Part shown: positions 37,021 through 49,973 of the stretch, one piece after another | Numbering within the stretch: position 1 is the stretch's first letter | Layout of the letters: the number at the start of each line of letters is the position of its first letter | DNA from: Setophaga petechia | Taxonomy: Eukaryota; Chordata; Aves; Passeriformes; Parulidae | NCBI GenBank assembly: GCA_024362935.1 | Contig: JANCRA010000003.1 | Coordinates: forward strand, 37,447,291-37,511,290 | DNA length: 64,000 nucleotides | Reading direction: 5' to 3' | Program-made: the position numbers and the translations under genes | Notes under the pieces: generated by a model | What the model saw: the letters and a program-made list of their open reading frames with translations, nothing else | Database searches by the model: none | Told to the model about the DNA's origin: nothing

Positions 37021-38213
37021 CACATAAATAACAGGCATAGATTGTCCAGAAAAGATGAACATCAAGTTTTAAATCTGTGAGGACAACTACAAGAACTGCT
37101 ACCAGATGTGGTTAAAATGGTCTGACTGGTACCATATAATACTGGCTATTCTGATGACTATGGCTACCCTTTCTGTAATTTTTGTCTTTTGCTGCTTGAT
37201 ATGAGGCAGAACTGGCTTGTACATCTCTCAAGTCACTGCTGTCAATGAAGTAATGACCTTTTCTTTGAAAGTACACTTGGTACTGCCTATCTTCAATGTT
37301 ACTTATTGGCTTTCTTGCCTTGAATTTCTTTTCAAGAAATTATTCTAAAGTCTCATTGTGATTGCATGGGCACAACCTATTTTATTTCCTTCAAAGCTGT
37401 TGTATTTTGACCTTTCTCGTACATAAGTCTGCACTTGGAGATGAAAAGAAAAATAGAAATGTACATGGAAGAAATAGGAGCTGCCTACATTCTCCACCAA
37501 TTTGTCACAGGACAGCCAAGGCACTGGAACACAATAATCAGTGTGCAGATATTGACACCTTTAACATCTTCAGACAACACACCTCACACAGGTTGGACAA
37601 CAGTGGTTGTGACAATTGATCAGTTACTGTATTCAGCTACTCCAGGGAAATACATAAGGCCTACCTTAACTCAAAAACTATTCCAAACTATGAATGTTCA
37701 AGGAACAAAGAATGATAACACACAACACCATCTCTTAAAAAAATAACTTTCCAAGCACAAACATATACACATCTCACCCACATGGAACCCGTTACCATTA
37801 CATATGACTTACAGGCCCTACCCAAAACTCTATAGGAGAGTTTGTGCCTCCACAATTCCTCAAAGTAGCAAGGCCTGACAGAACCATTTCTCTGAGAACA
37901 CGAGGGATTTTGGCACCACTCTCACCACAACCTTTCTTTATCATGTCATATTTATATCACTACTCCCTTTCATTTACTGTTTCTGGTTCTTCCCCATATT
38001 GGGTTCCAGTCTCCAGAAGAGCCATTATTTACTTCATTTTACTGTCAAAACATTACTATACTTTATGATTTTTGGTAGACATAGAAAAATTCAACACACA
38101 ATATAAACCATATGTATACTATGATTGCATATTTAAAAAATTTAACATTAAGGACAGCAGAAATCAAAGTCAGTAAGGAAAAGGTGGAACCAACATCACC
38201 TGTATTTGGTGTT

Positions 38214-38564
38214 TGTCCCAGCATTCGACACAGTTGAGATGGCCACGACACTCTATGTATTATCACACAATTTCAAATGGCTTCAACCCACACAGAGTAA
38301 CACCATACCACACCAGAAGGCTGCAAGCAACTACCCCTCTTGTTCTTTAGCCCAACCATTTATACCTCTCATCATTCATGCATTGCATCTGTGTGTCCCC
38401 TCTACATTTTTGTGATTGGTCAGTGCCCCTGGGCACTCCAGGTCTCGTTACCTGCAATATCAGCCACCTGTCCTGCACAGCTGTAGCCCATTGGGGATGA
38501 CACTCAGCAGCAGTCCCACTCCCAATTATCACAAACAGTGGCCCTACAGGTGTTCAGCACAACA
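38214..38564 (-). mobile_element. Endogenous retrovirus LTR, about 350 bp
   Basis: On the minus strand the block begins TGTTGTGCTGAACACCTGTA at 38564 and ends TCGAATGCTGGGACA at 38214, fitting the TGT...ACA rule. Between them, in LTR order, lie a region with GGTGGCTGATATTGCAGGTA, a TATA box at 38364-38359 (GAGAGGTATAAATGGTTGGG), and a poly(A)-like AATACA about 100 bases further on. Compact 300-400-base LTRs of this shape are common in birds, and I recall a similar family. No clean target-site duplication is visible. The C-skewed DNA to the left might be a remnant of the internal region, otherwise this is a solo LTR. The 61-69-codon frames inside are shadows. Confidence 0.7.
38359..38364 (-). 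promoter_or_regulatory. LTR TATA box (TATAAA, minus strand)
   Basis: The minus strand reads GGTATAAATGG about 200 bases into the LTR, the usual place for a U3 promoter. Confidence 0.55.
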
Positions 38565-39499
38565 GCTTTCTATCTATCTACATAACATTCCTTTAAAAAA
38601 TTGGTGGTCAGTGTTTGCTAAATGAACACTGAAAGAAAATAAAATAATGTGTAGTTATTCAATGAAAATTAGGCCTGAGGCTGCACTTCATTCTGTTGCA
38701 AACTTGTTCTGAAGACAAAATGAATAGTCATTTAAATGGATTTTTGTGGTGTTCCTTACTGCAGTTGTAATGCTTTACATTTCTGGCTAATTTATCTTCA
38801 AAAACATCATTTTAAAGATGGGCTATATATTCAGAGCACAAATTACCTGATCTATACTGGTTTTATAAATGTTTCCTGATTAAATTAATGGTGTTTGGTT
38901 TAACCTATAAATCCCCTAATGTTTTAAGACTTGGACACTTGTAGGCAGCAGCAGTCACTTCACCTTGACACGCTCAATGTAAACAGCAAGGTGGCTCTCA
39001 GATTATCTGTGAGGGTCCTCGATTTGGAAATTAACTTCCTTATCAATTAATTGGTCTAGGACTCAGTTTCTTAGAAATCTAGACATGTTATAAGGTATAT
39101 CTGCTTTTTTGTCTTCCATTTTTCTATTAAAGATACTGAGGAAATAACTAGGTGCATCCCATACAGTTAATTTAGGAAGTTATAGGCACTGTGAAGAGAT
39201 AACAATAGTTTTCTTATGAATACTGAAAAAAAGCCCCATAAACTAATTTTAATAAAATTATGCTAACAACATTATGTAAATATTTTTTTCCAAAATTAAC
39301 TATATTTCTTTTTCTTTGGTTGTACTTTTTTTTCCCTTTGCAGTATCTTGTCGTATATTTCACAAAAGCTTTTATATGTCAGAACACTTGCTGAAAGCTG
39401 CTTTTGCAATCTATTGTTGTAAGACAACCACTTTACAACCACTGCTTTTTAATAGGATCCTTAACCATATTTGATACTTCGTGTATCTGCTAAATAACA
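38565..39499. other. Unique AT-rich DNA, no gene seen
   Basis: No gene, RNA or repeat recognised. Confidence 0.6.
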
Positions 39500-39655
39500 G
39501 CACTGTCAGGCAAGCAGTGTGATCCTTGGGGATTGTTCTGGCACTGTTCTCAGGCACGTTCTGTGACTCTTGGAATGTCCTGTGCATGGCTAAGACTCAC
39601 ACTCGATGACCATTCTGGGTCCCTTCTAATTCAGACTGTTCTGTGATTCTGTGAT
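39500..39655 (+). mobile_element. CR1 LINE 3' end, plus strand, very short
   Basis: The last 50 bases, ACTCGATGACCATTCTGGGT then CCCTTCTAATTCAGACTG and TTCTGTGATTCTGTGAT at 39639-39655, are the CR1 3' terminus in sense orientation. The upstream hundred bases (GTGATCCTTGGGGATTGTTC) fit CR1 less well, so the left edge is uncertain. Confidence 0.8.
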
Positions 39656-41308
39656 AAGCTACTTTGGGAAATACAGCAGGCCTGACTCTTGTTTACAACC
39701 TCAAATAAGCCAATCACTGACTTTCAGGGAGAGATGATCTTATGTGTAAGAGTAGTGCTGCTGCTGGCAATTAACACCAGAACAAGTAGCTTTGAGTACT
39801 TCATATAGCACACAGCAAAACTAAACCATTTCAAGGGAAGGAATGAAATGAATGCTATCTTTCCTCTTCCCCTGCAATAGCCAGGTTAATTTTTACTCTA
39901 TATTGGATCTCCAGCTCATCATGACTCAGTAGAGGCAACTCTGGCTAGCTATGGAAGAATTTAAACACATATTTCCTCACAGACATGATCAACAGTTCTG
40001 AATTTATGAGTCCAAAATATTTTTATTGCCTTACAGATTTCCTTTGGAAGGAATCTTATAATGCTAATATTTTTAGGGGAAATTATTAAGTTTTTCAGTA
40101 AAGTTTGACTATGAATTTTTTCTCATTGTGATGAGTTACTCAGGAATGCTCTCCTAAGTTCAAGTTCCTGTGGAGTCTGCCTGCTGAGCTGAGTGCTCTA
40201 GACCTTTCACACTACCATGTTCACATGCTCTGTTCTACCCCTTTAAACTGTACCTGTACCATTCATTGTCCAAACAACTCCATGTTGAATACTGGGAGTT
40301 CTTTACAGCCTGAATACAGAATAAAACTTATTGTCTTCTTATTAGTTTTCCTATTAGCTTAAAATCTTCTTGTAATAATTATTTCTATAGTTCCTACTTC
40401 CAGATTGATGAGCATGGTTTGCTTAAATACAATCCAGAAATAGTCAATATGACGTGAAGTTAGTGAGAAAATGGAAATAAATTTATTCTTTGTGTTTCAG
40501 GCATGGATTTGTGGTTGTTCTGGCTGCCTGAGCTGACACACACACACATGCTTTTAGGGTATACGACTGAATCTTTTACTGAAATTGTGCTGCCTAAAAA
40601 AAGGAAAAAATTAAGACATAGTTAAAATTAACTAAAACAGGGAACACCATGTGTTTAAAATAATTTGAAAATAAGTTTTTACACAAAGGTTTGCTTGGTT
40701 TGTTGCCTGAATTTGTTGAATGGCAAAACTTTTTTTGTACAAGTTACACAGAAAAATAAATACAACACTTCAAAATAGGTTCCTTATTTCCTTCTCTGAA
40801 GCTGTTCTCAAAAACACTGACTATTGACACCAGCTCTAGAGCACACATACATAAAACCCATACAGTTTAATCAGTCTCTGAGATGTGTCTATCTCCTCAG
40901 ACACCTGCATCACCATTTAAAGTATACAGTCTATGAACTGAGAAATCTCAAACTGCAGTCATCATTGGCATGTGAAAGTTTCAGATAACACGGATGATTT
41001 AGTCCTTTCTATTTAGTAGCTCCATCTTCAGATTGCCAGGACCTAGTTGTATCCATATTTGAAGCTCTGAATTTTTTCATATCCAGAAAATGCTTTTGAG
41101 GATCTTGCAGTTCACACAGAAAGCTGTGTCGGTCGCACAGACATTGAACTTTGTCCCATTAGGAGTACAGGATCAGCTTTCAAGACCTGTCCTTAACATT
41201 CTGTGTCATTCTATGTGGCTGCAAAATGATGACAAGATAAAATTTTAAGATTATTGCTGTTCAAGTGAAAGCAGTCCTGGAAGTGAAATGTGAATAAAGC
41301 AATACTCC

Positions 41309-41325
41309 TTTTTTTTTTTTTTTTT
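41309..41325 (+). repeat. Poly(T) run
   Basis: Seventeen consecutive T. Confidence 0.9.
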
Positions 41326-41642
41326 GGAAGATTTCTATTGAGATTTAATCCATTTTGCATTTAACAGCTCTGCCTAAATACTATTGTGACATTGCTGGTT
41401 CTGACAGCTGTGCTAGATTAAGTTATTCTTCATTGCCCTCTCAACACAGCCCCCTCTATTTCACTCCAGATTTGTTTCTCTGTGCGCAGTCAAGTTACCA
41501 GTTCTGTCAACAAATTATGTTTTATTTTTAATATTGATTGAAGTATTTGTATGTTGAATATGTTATCTTTACTTATTTCCTCGACCTCTGAGTTTGTTGT
41601 TTCATTTCATTTGAAAAATAATCCAAAGCTGCTGGTTATGGC

Positions 41643-41704
41643 TTTTTTTTTCTCTTTTCCTTTTTTTTTTGTTTTTTTTTGTTTGTTTGTTAGTTTGTTT
41701 TTTT
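41643..41704 (+). repeat. T-rich / GTTT low-complexity tract
   Basis: Runs of T are interrupted by GTTTG steps and a short (GTTT) array. Confidence 0.85.
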
Positions 41705-44487
41705 AACCCCTAAAGAAAGATATGTGCAGAGCCTGGACTATCAATCTCAACAAAGTTGTAGTTTCAACTAAAATGTCTTAAGATAATATATTAAAGTCAT
41801 AAGCCCATCTAATAAAACATCTCCCAAAAGACAAAATAAAATTTACATGAAAGTTTACTGTGTGTTTCTTTACTCCACTCGAGGGAAAACCATTAACATA
41901 CCAAGCACAGAATGTTAACTCAGTGAATTTCCAGAATAATGATTTTGAGTGGGGAATATACAGCCTTTCCACCTGATATACAAGTCTCAAGTTAAATAAG
42001 ATCCTACTTAGAGGAAAAAATATGATAAAACTAAGCCAACAAACACATTAATGCACAATTACCACTGAATATATTTCCTTGTGTTTTTCTTTATTCCTTC
42101 TGTAACATCCACAACAGTGGTCGTCTCTGGGCCTTGGACACAGGGTGGTGCAGACTCTTAGGGGCAGTGCCATTTCTATTTTATTACAGCTTTTCTGTAA
42201 TGTTCAGAATCTTCTCTAGCTCTTGAGTTTTCTTATGATTGCATTCATTTCACAAGACCAAGCAGGTTCTCTTTAAACTTTTCCTCCCTGCTGCACTATT
42301 ACAAGATGAATTTTTCTTCAAGTTTGTGGTACTTATGATGCCATTTACATACTATTCCATTTCCATATTATTTTAATTTATGCTATAGATTGAAGATCTA
42401 TTTGTTATCTTTTACTGCCAATGAGTTTTTCCAAAATCATGGTATCTAGTATTGCACGTCTGTTTGCCACTACATTTATAACATTTCCGACTGAGAGTTT
42501 ACTCATCTTCTGCTGAGTGCTGGTTCATGGCTCCTATGAAGAATTTCTCTGAGGTAATGGACCTATTGCAATCTGTTGGTGCTTGAAAAAGGTCTCTTAG
42601 CAATTGGCAAATGAATATTGCATGAGTCACTGCTTTGCATAAAACAACAAACAGTAAAACCCTCCTTTCTGTGTATCATTTTAATGTACAGATCATTATG
42701 TTTTGAAAGGTGATGGAGGAGGAAGAGAAAGAGTTCAAAACAGTATTATTTTCTGAGGTGTCAGAGATGGAGGAAAACTTCTGTCTTCAGCAAAGGAGTG
42801 TGGAATTGTGCTATCTTCCTAAAAAAATGTAACCACTCTGAACTTTTTCAGAGACTATCTAGTTTACTCATGGCATGCAGCAAAACAAGTCCTGTCTAAA
42901 AGAAATGAGGAAGATTCAAGAGGAAGATACACAGTCATCTCAGTCAGAGATTGTTCATTAACCAGCTATTACATAATCAAATGCTTGGATCTTATTTGTT
43001 CTATTTTTTAGCATCCTCTTTAGCTATTACTTGATATTCTTCTAAAGAAAAACCCATGGAGGAGATAAGCATGGTGGTTCCAGAGGTAATTTCCTGTGTG
43101 TTAATAAGAAGTCTGTCTTGTATGATTGGCCTGCTTCATTAGCTGAAATTTTAAGTGAAAACTAGCATTAGAACATATTGTAATTCAGCCTCATTTATTT
43201 AATAGTCTCCATGGGAAATAGGGATGTATTTGGATAAACAGTTCAAAGAAATGGCCTGGGTGGTATCACCCCTTAATGACATCTGTCTGTCAAACTCCTA
43301 GACTTCAGATTTCAGTCCCTCACCCAGGGAACCATAAGAGACTTAGTTGTTCTCCACATTCATGAATCAGTGAATACCAGTTGCCCTGCATGATTAACAT
43401 CCTCACTTTTGAGGGGATTTTATTCTGTAAAGTTATGCTGTACCCATGCAAGATCTGTAAGAGGTGCACAGGCATGTTGTTAGGGGAAGGAGAAGGCAAA
43501 TACATTGTTATTTGAGGAAAACTTATCTGAGGCTCAGATGACTGACATAAAGGACAGTGACATAGAGCACACTGTCACCAGCTGCCCCAGATAAATATTT
43601 TGCACACATTGTGGTACTACATTAATATTGATGATGTATTGATATTTCCCACATTTTGTGTATAAATTAATGAACTACTGGAGCAAACAGCCAGAAGGAG
43701 TGGGATGATTTGTCACTCTGTAACTTCCTCAATTTGCTATCTTCCCAAGGCTATACATTATCAAGAATAACAAATGGAATTCATATGGCTCCTCTATTAA
43801 CATGCATTAGCTGTATCAGAGTGTGCCTCATGGTTTACTAGGGTCAGCTCAGGAGAATCTCCATATCTTTAGGCAATCTTTCTCTTCCTTAAAGAGAACT
43901 AACAAATAATTAAGACATCTCCAAAGAGAAAGCTTTTCAGTTTGTTTTTGGTTTTTTGTTAAATTGTTCAACAGTTTCAATTCACTTGCCCATGAAATTA
44001 ATTTTACTGACCATCTTTGTCAAGTGGATACTCCCTATGACACTTATATGTAATTTGTATTTTCTAATTATGCTGCTTAAAAATACACTAGATTGTCTGT
44101 TCCTTTTGGTCAGAATGGATTTCCTGACTACTAGCATTTATACTCTGTTCTTTTGGTTTGTAACAAGCCATAGGGCTCCCTGTTTCTGCATTGGGGTTTT
44201 TGTTTGTTTATTTTTGTTCATCTGTTTATAGATTCTATGCTACGTAGTCACATTTACTGTAGAGTTGCTGCACAGAAGCGTTGCAAGACAGGCCTTAGCT
44301 CAGTTTGTAAGCTAGGGAAAAGATGGAGGAAGAGAAGGCTCCATATCATCACACACATAAAAAGCTCAGTGTCTCCTCAGAACATAAGACAGTTTTACTT
44401 AATGCATTGTTAACCTCCTAGAAAAAAATTTTTGAGTGAAACACTCATAATTTTTAACCCAAGTTTATCAAGTGGTTGAAATATCTC

Positions 44488-44603
44488 TTTTTTTTTTTTT
44501 TTTGCTTTTTTATGTGGTTTCAGGGGTTTGGTTTTTTGATTGTTTGGGGGTCTGCTGTTTAATTAAGGAGATGGGGTTTGTTTGCTTGGTTTTGCGGTTT
44601 TTT
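44488..44603 (+). repeat. T/G-rich low-complexity tract
   Basis: A 16-T run is followed by about 100 bases of almost only T and G on the plus strand (GGTTTGG, TTTGGGGG steps). Confidence 0.75.
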
Positions 44604-47600
44604 AGTGACAACCTACCTTCTAATATTTAACTATAAAAATCAAGTTATATTTCACCTCTCTCAGGCAAGAGTTGGAAGAGTGAATGCTTTTACTAATGGC
44701 TGAGCTACCTGTGGAGAATGAACCACACATATGTAATCAAGCTAAGCAATTCTACTATTGGCTTGGTTTGATTGTTTTTACAGGCAACTTATGGCTAATG
44801 AAGATTTTTAATCATAAATGTTACCATGTAATTTGATGTCTGTGTGGAGTGTGTCAGATTACTCTGTATTCTAGAGGCTTCTCTGAGTCTGCTAAACATT
44901 TTCAGAGCTCATTAGCACATTGCTGTAGATATGATTACACTTTCAGTTGGCACAGCATTTTCTTGTTGATTGCAGGGTGGTAAACAGCTCCCTTTGGTGC
45001 CTTTTCCTCTCATCTGGAGCACAGAACCTAACTGCTGTGACCACTTATGTGACAAATTTGGCAGATCCAAGATCCCAGATGGAAAGCTCTCAAATTTGTG
45101 TTTCCAGTGTAGCATCTGGGTATATGATTGGCTTCCTGGCTGACTCCTTACAAGATCTCCTGGGCTGCCTTTACATATTTTCCAGTTATAGCAGCTGCAG
45201 TTATACTAGGCTGTTTGACAGGACCTCCTCATTTGCATCATCTATTGAAGTCATAACTTCCTTTAATTATACCCCTCCCCAATTCCATTACCTAGAATTA
45301 TCATATTGACCAGAGAGTTGGGTTATTTGAATCTGCAGCTATTCTGCTCCACTGTTGAGAATATGCCTGCCATATTTCATTCTCTGTTCTAGGATAGTTC
45401 ACGGGATTAATAATTTTAAATCCACAATAAATTCACTGAGACTAAAATAATTTTTCCAGACTTGTGCTGATACCACTCTTTAGTGTCTGGATCTTCAATT
45501 GATCAGGATTTGTTTTATTATAACCTTTTTAGAGATTTAGTTTTATTCTTTTCAATAGTTGGTCATCCTGCTTTAATTGTATCTTATAAATACTGACAGT
45601 TATCTCTATCTACTGGGCTACTGCATCACTGAAAGTTTGGCTTTGCAGGTAAGATATAAACCTGAAAACTTATCTCTCTTATTTGCTAAAGATCTCACAG
45701 CATTGTTTTGCAAGAATAATTTGTTACCATCAGTTTCTTGTATAAACTGCAGTTAGCTTAATTACATTCTGTCTCCCTAAATTCCTTTTGTAGTATCATT
45801 TTGGTAAGACATTTTTCACTTTCAGTCTTAAAACTGTTGTGCAACATTGCTTTATACTGTTAAACATCTGCTGTGTTCCACCCCAGTGGTGTTTCATTCA
45901 CTGGTAGATGAAGAGCTTGCTCTGTGCCTGAAATACAATACACTTTGGTATCCTTTGGGATAAATATAAATGCAACGTGTTATAACAAATTTCTAGTCAC
46001 AGAGGGCTTCATGGTTGTCGCTACGCTGCAAGTTATAGCGTTTTGGAGCATCATAGGCAGCAGTGGTGGAACAGTAGAATCAGCTTTTAAATGCATCCCA
46101 CTTTAGGAAAAAAGACTTTGTAGAAATAGGAATCATGGTGTGCAGCTGAACAGCTGTTATCCCAATGTTTAGAAGAGTTTGCAAGATTTTCTGACAATAC
46201 TGATTCTTACCATTCCCCTGACACAAAATTACTCTTGGTGTTCCCTGAGAGAAGGAAGTGCCTTCTGGACCATGGAAGAAAACGGATCTGCCAAATCCTC
46301 CTCCTTCTGAATACCTGAAATTTTCGTGAGCAAACTGGATGGGGAATGTTGTACCCCTAAGTATTACACTTGGAAACTTCACGTTTTTCATTACTGCTGC
46401 AACAGCAGTGGCTCAGAAAATGGTTAAGCAGTGTTATACTACCCTGGTAATAAAAGGGAAAGATATTATAAGATGGTTGTTTGCCTTCAGTGTTGCCTTT
46501 GATTTTCATAAATAGTCTGAATCGGTGAATACCATTCCTAAATCATGACTTTGTGTTTCAGGGACAATGTGACATTTATTCCTTAGTCAATTGGAATTCA
46601 AGTCACACTAGCATGGTGAAACATTCTAGGTAAAAACATACCTGTAAAATTGGAAAAAATTTGGGATATCTTAGATATGCAGGAATGACAACAGCTGCTT
46701 GCTATGTAGGAAGATGGAACTACTTATAAATGTAAAACCTCTGCAATACAGTGAAACAAATCCATAAAGTCTAGTACTTATTAGGGACTATAGTTCATAA
46801 AGTTCTTTTGCTGCCAAATGAAATTTTGAGCAGTCTTGCTAGTGATGTATTTCAATTATAAATGAGAAACTGAACTCCAGCTACTTGAATAAATATTCTA
46901 TCTTTCTTAGAACAGATTGTAAATTCATTTCAACATTCTTGCGCACTCAATAGCCTACAGTGTAGGCCTTGTAAATCTACACATATATGCAGCCTAGTTA
47001 TGGCTTATGTGTCAGATGGGATCCAAAGAGAAAATAATGACAGCTTAAGTAGTACTGGAAAGCCAGTAATACACACACACCACTATTTATGTTAGGATTC
47101 AAATATGCCTATTAAACTGTTGATTACAGTAGCTCAGGAGATGCCATACAGAGTGTTTGAGATAATAAATGCCAGATAAACTATTGGTAGATGCAAGGAA
47201 ATGTGTAATAGGAAGGGAGGCAAAAACACTGCTATGTGTTACTTTGTTCCCAAGCTTAATGCACAGCAGAACTAAATGCATTTTATTTGTTACCATTGGC
47301 CAAGTCTTCTTTGTCTAGTACAATAAAATGCTGCATTTAAATACATGCTATGATGTAATATGCTACAAATGTATAATACATCGAGGAGAATATAGACTTA
47401 GCAAGCTGTTCAAAAGATAATAACCTTGATTTAAGGAATCCTTTTGTTTTCTTAAGAGTTACAGGAAGGGAAAGAAGGGAGAGAAACTCCAGGAGCTTGG
47501 CAAAGACATTTTTCATTCTATTTTATAAGTCTTTCTTTTCCCTCATCTTTAAATATACTGACAGACAGACACTATGATACATTGATCCATATGTTATTTT

Positions 47601-48988
47601 TCGTCAGCCAACATAAAAGGATGGGAATTTACTGATGATTAAATCTTCAAAAGTAGTACTGGTTTAGAAGTTCAAGTGGATTTGGTGCAGCTTATTTGAA
47701 CCATTTGGACTGCATAGGTCTCTCTAATTAAAACTTAGAGTGAACTTTTTTATTTTCTTCTGATAACTCCAGTCCTTTCCTACTGAATATATGACAGGAA
47801 CAGTGGCTCTCATTTTCTTCTTAATTCTAAATGATTCTTACTGAACCAGGTTACAACTACTGTTATAGGAATAATAATATGTACAATGAGTAAATTTAAT
47901 AACCTAAAGAATAGGACAAGAAAAAAAGATTTTATGTTTTAAAAGTTATTCCTAAACACATATGTATTGACTACAGGCTTTATTTAGTAGGCCTTTTAAC
48001 TAATTAAATGTCCAAGAAGACATTGTTTTCTTTATTGTTTTTCCTGGCTTCCACCTAAGCACATCTAGCTACACACAGAGATGAGCATTGTATATACATT
48101 TCCTATCTTACATGAAAAGTGGAATGAAATTTCGTGGATCTGCTTTCTCTTTATCTCTCTGCCATTAGGCAGAAGGCACCTTGGGACCACTTAGTAGTAA
48201 TGATGGGAAGAAACCATGAACTCCTTGGAGAAAGGATAATGGAGTTCCAAACAGACATAACTTAAGAGATTGCATGTCTTTATGGAAAAAAAAAACCCTC
48301 TATGTATACTCTTAACATCTCATGGGCCTATAATTCATTACATAATGTACCTTGTCCAACAACTTTGTTGGATGTAATTCTTTCCAAAAGTGTTCTCCAT
48401 GGAATTTCTCCATAAAAGCAGCCACATACTTATGGCTGGTTTGTGCTTTTCTTAGCAGTATGTTAAATTAAAATTTGGTTTTAAGGCTTAATTCCGATTT
48501 AAGTAAAGCAACCCTTGTGATTACAATCTAAAGTGACATATTTCACTTTAACAATCCTATTTCCATCGTAAAAGATTCTAGGAATCCATGACATATAAAG
48601 TACTTGCACTTCAGTGATTTTTTTTTCTAAGTGAAACATTATATTTTTTAATGATGAATTAAATAAAATTAATGTAAACTGCAGAATTTCCTTGCACAAC
48701 ATATTTGTTCTGAAGTTCATAAACATGGCAAGAAGCTAGTCAGAGAATGCCAATCCTTTCGGTATTAAAACTAATTAGTCTTAGTATGATGGCTGCAAAA
48801 TTAAATCACAATTGACAATAAAATGTGTATAATTCATTATTAGAATCACAGGATGTCCTTGTCAAGATCAGCATTCATAAGAATTATTTGTTTGGAATCT
48901 TGGTTCAACAAATGTCTTGTCATGCAAAGCTGAGACTTCAGGCTGCAATACTATGTCAAAGACAATTTTGAAAGTAACGTTGTAGCTC

Positions 48989-49011
48989 ATCATTTATTTT
49001 TAATAAATGAT
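48989..49011. repeat. Short AT-rich inverted repeat
   Basis: ATCATTTATT and AATAAATGAT form perfect 10-base arms around a 3-base loop. Short AT palindromes are frequent in such DNA. Confidence 0.8.
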
Positions 49012-49019
49012 TCTAAGAA

Positions 49020-49061
49020 AGATAACTAATTAATGGACTTAGATAACTAATTAATGCACTC
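49020..49061 (+). repeat. Tandem repeat, 21-bp unit, 2 copies
   Basis: Two adjacent copies of AGATAACTAATTAATG plus five bases, differing at two positions. Each unit contains a TAATTA homeodomain-type core, which need not be functional. Confidence 0.85.
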
Positions 49062-49855
49062 TCAATTAGATGAGAAGAGATTCCTATTTCTTAACTACAA
49101 ATGCAGAAGAATAAATTAATCAGAAGACTCAAATAAAGTTTAATAATTTTTTTCTCCTGACAAAGTTTGCAACGTTGAGCTCTTGAAGAAGAAAATTTAA
49201 ATCCGCATATCTGCTGTAAGAAAAAAAAAATCAGATGCCTATTAGTATTAAAAGGCTGCGAAAATTACATTCTAACATATTTCAAAACCTCAGAAACTAG
49301 GAAGTCAAGAAATAATTATTTTCTTTTTAAAAATCTTGAAAACATAATGAAATTCCTCATTATTGTGAGAAATTTGCAAAATCTAATTATGCTTCCTAAT
49401 AAAACCCTGTAATATTTACCTCCAATATCAGTTTCCCATGACACTTTCCATCTCTCTTCATCATTTCATCATGCCTTGCTCCAAAAATTCTCTTATTTTT
49501 CTAGAGTCATCCTACTCTTGTCAATGGACTATCTCTGCAACATGGGTTTTGTCTAATTGTATTCATTTCCACTTTCCTCAATTTTCCTCTACCTGACATT
49601 GATTTACTGGGGAACTATTCATTTATTTATTCTTTGCAACCCCTATGAGAAGATGATTCAATATTACTGTTACACTGAGTGGTTCTCCTAATAATTTTAT
49701 TTTCTGGGATTCTGCTGAAACCTCTTTAATTTATATACTAAAGGACAAATTTTTCTGGGTGTAAATATGGATGAAATCTCTCTCCATCCATCTTTTTACT
49801 TAAAAATAACAATCGAGCATCTGTGAAGTATGAAAACCCAGAAAATCCTCTGGGT

Positions 49856-49878
49856 TTTTTTTTTTTTTTTTTTTTTTT
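49856..49878 (+). repeat. Poly(T) run
   Basis: Twenty-three consecutive T. Confidence 0.9.
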
Positions 49879-49936
49879 GAACCACAATTGAAAAGGGAAT
49901 TTTGAAGCACAGGTGGTATCAGGTTTATTGATATTT

Positions 49937-49942
49937 GTGTGC

Positions 49943-49971
<29 letters not shown>
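49937..49971 (+). repeat. (TG)n microsatellite
   Basis: About fourteen uninterrupted TG dinucleotides after GTGTGCA. Likely length-polymorphic. Confidence 0.95.

Positions 49972-49973
<2 letters not shown>

Larger units (their letters stand above)
34424..38213. other. Mostly unique DNA with a GC-rich patch and a strand-skewed patch
   Basis: No gene is supported. Three points stand out: an (AT) run, a GC-rich block at 36660-37020 containing AATAAA, and a C-rich, G-poor plus strand from about 37480 to 38070 that adjoins the LTR at 38214. A 103-codon ATG frame at 37435-37746 lies in the skewed part and shows no recognisable domain. Confidence 0.5.

Noticed and set aside
44947..45309. 120-codon plus-strand frame
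   Set aside because: No ATG at its start, no recognisable domain, no supporting splice pattern beyond a weak TTGCAG.
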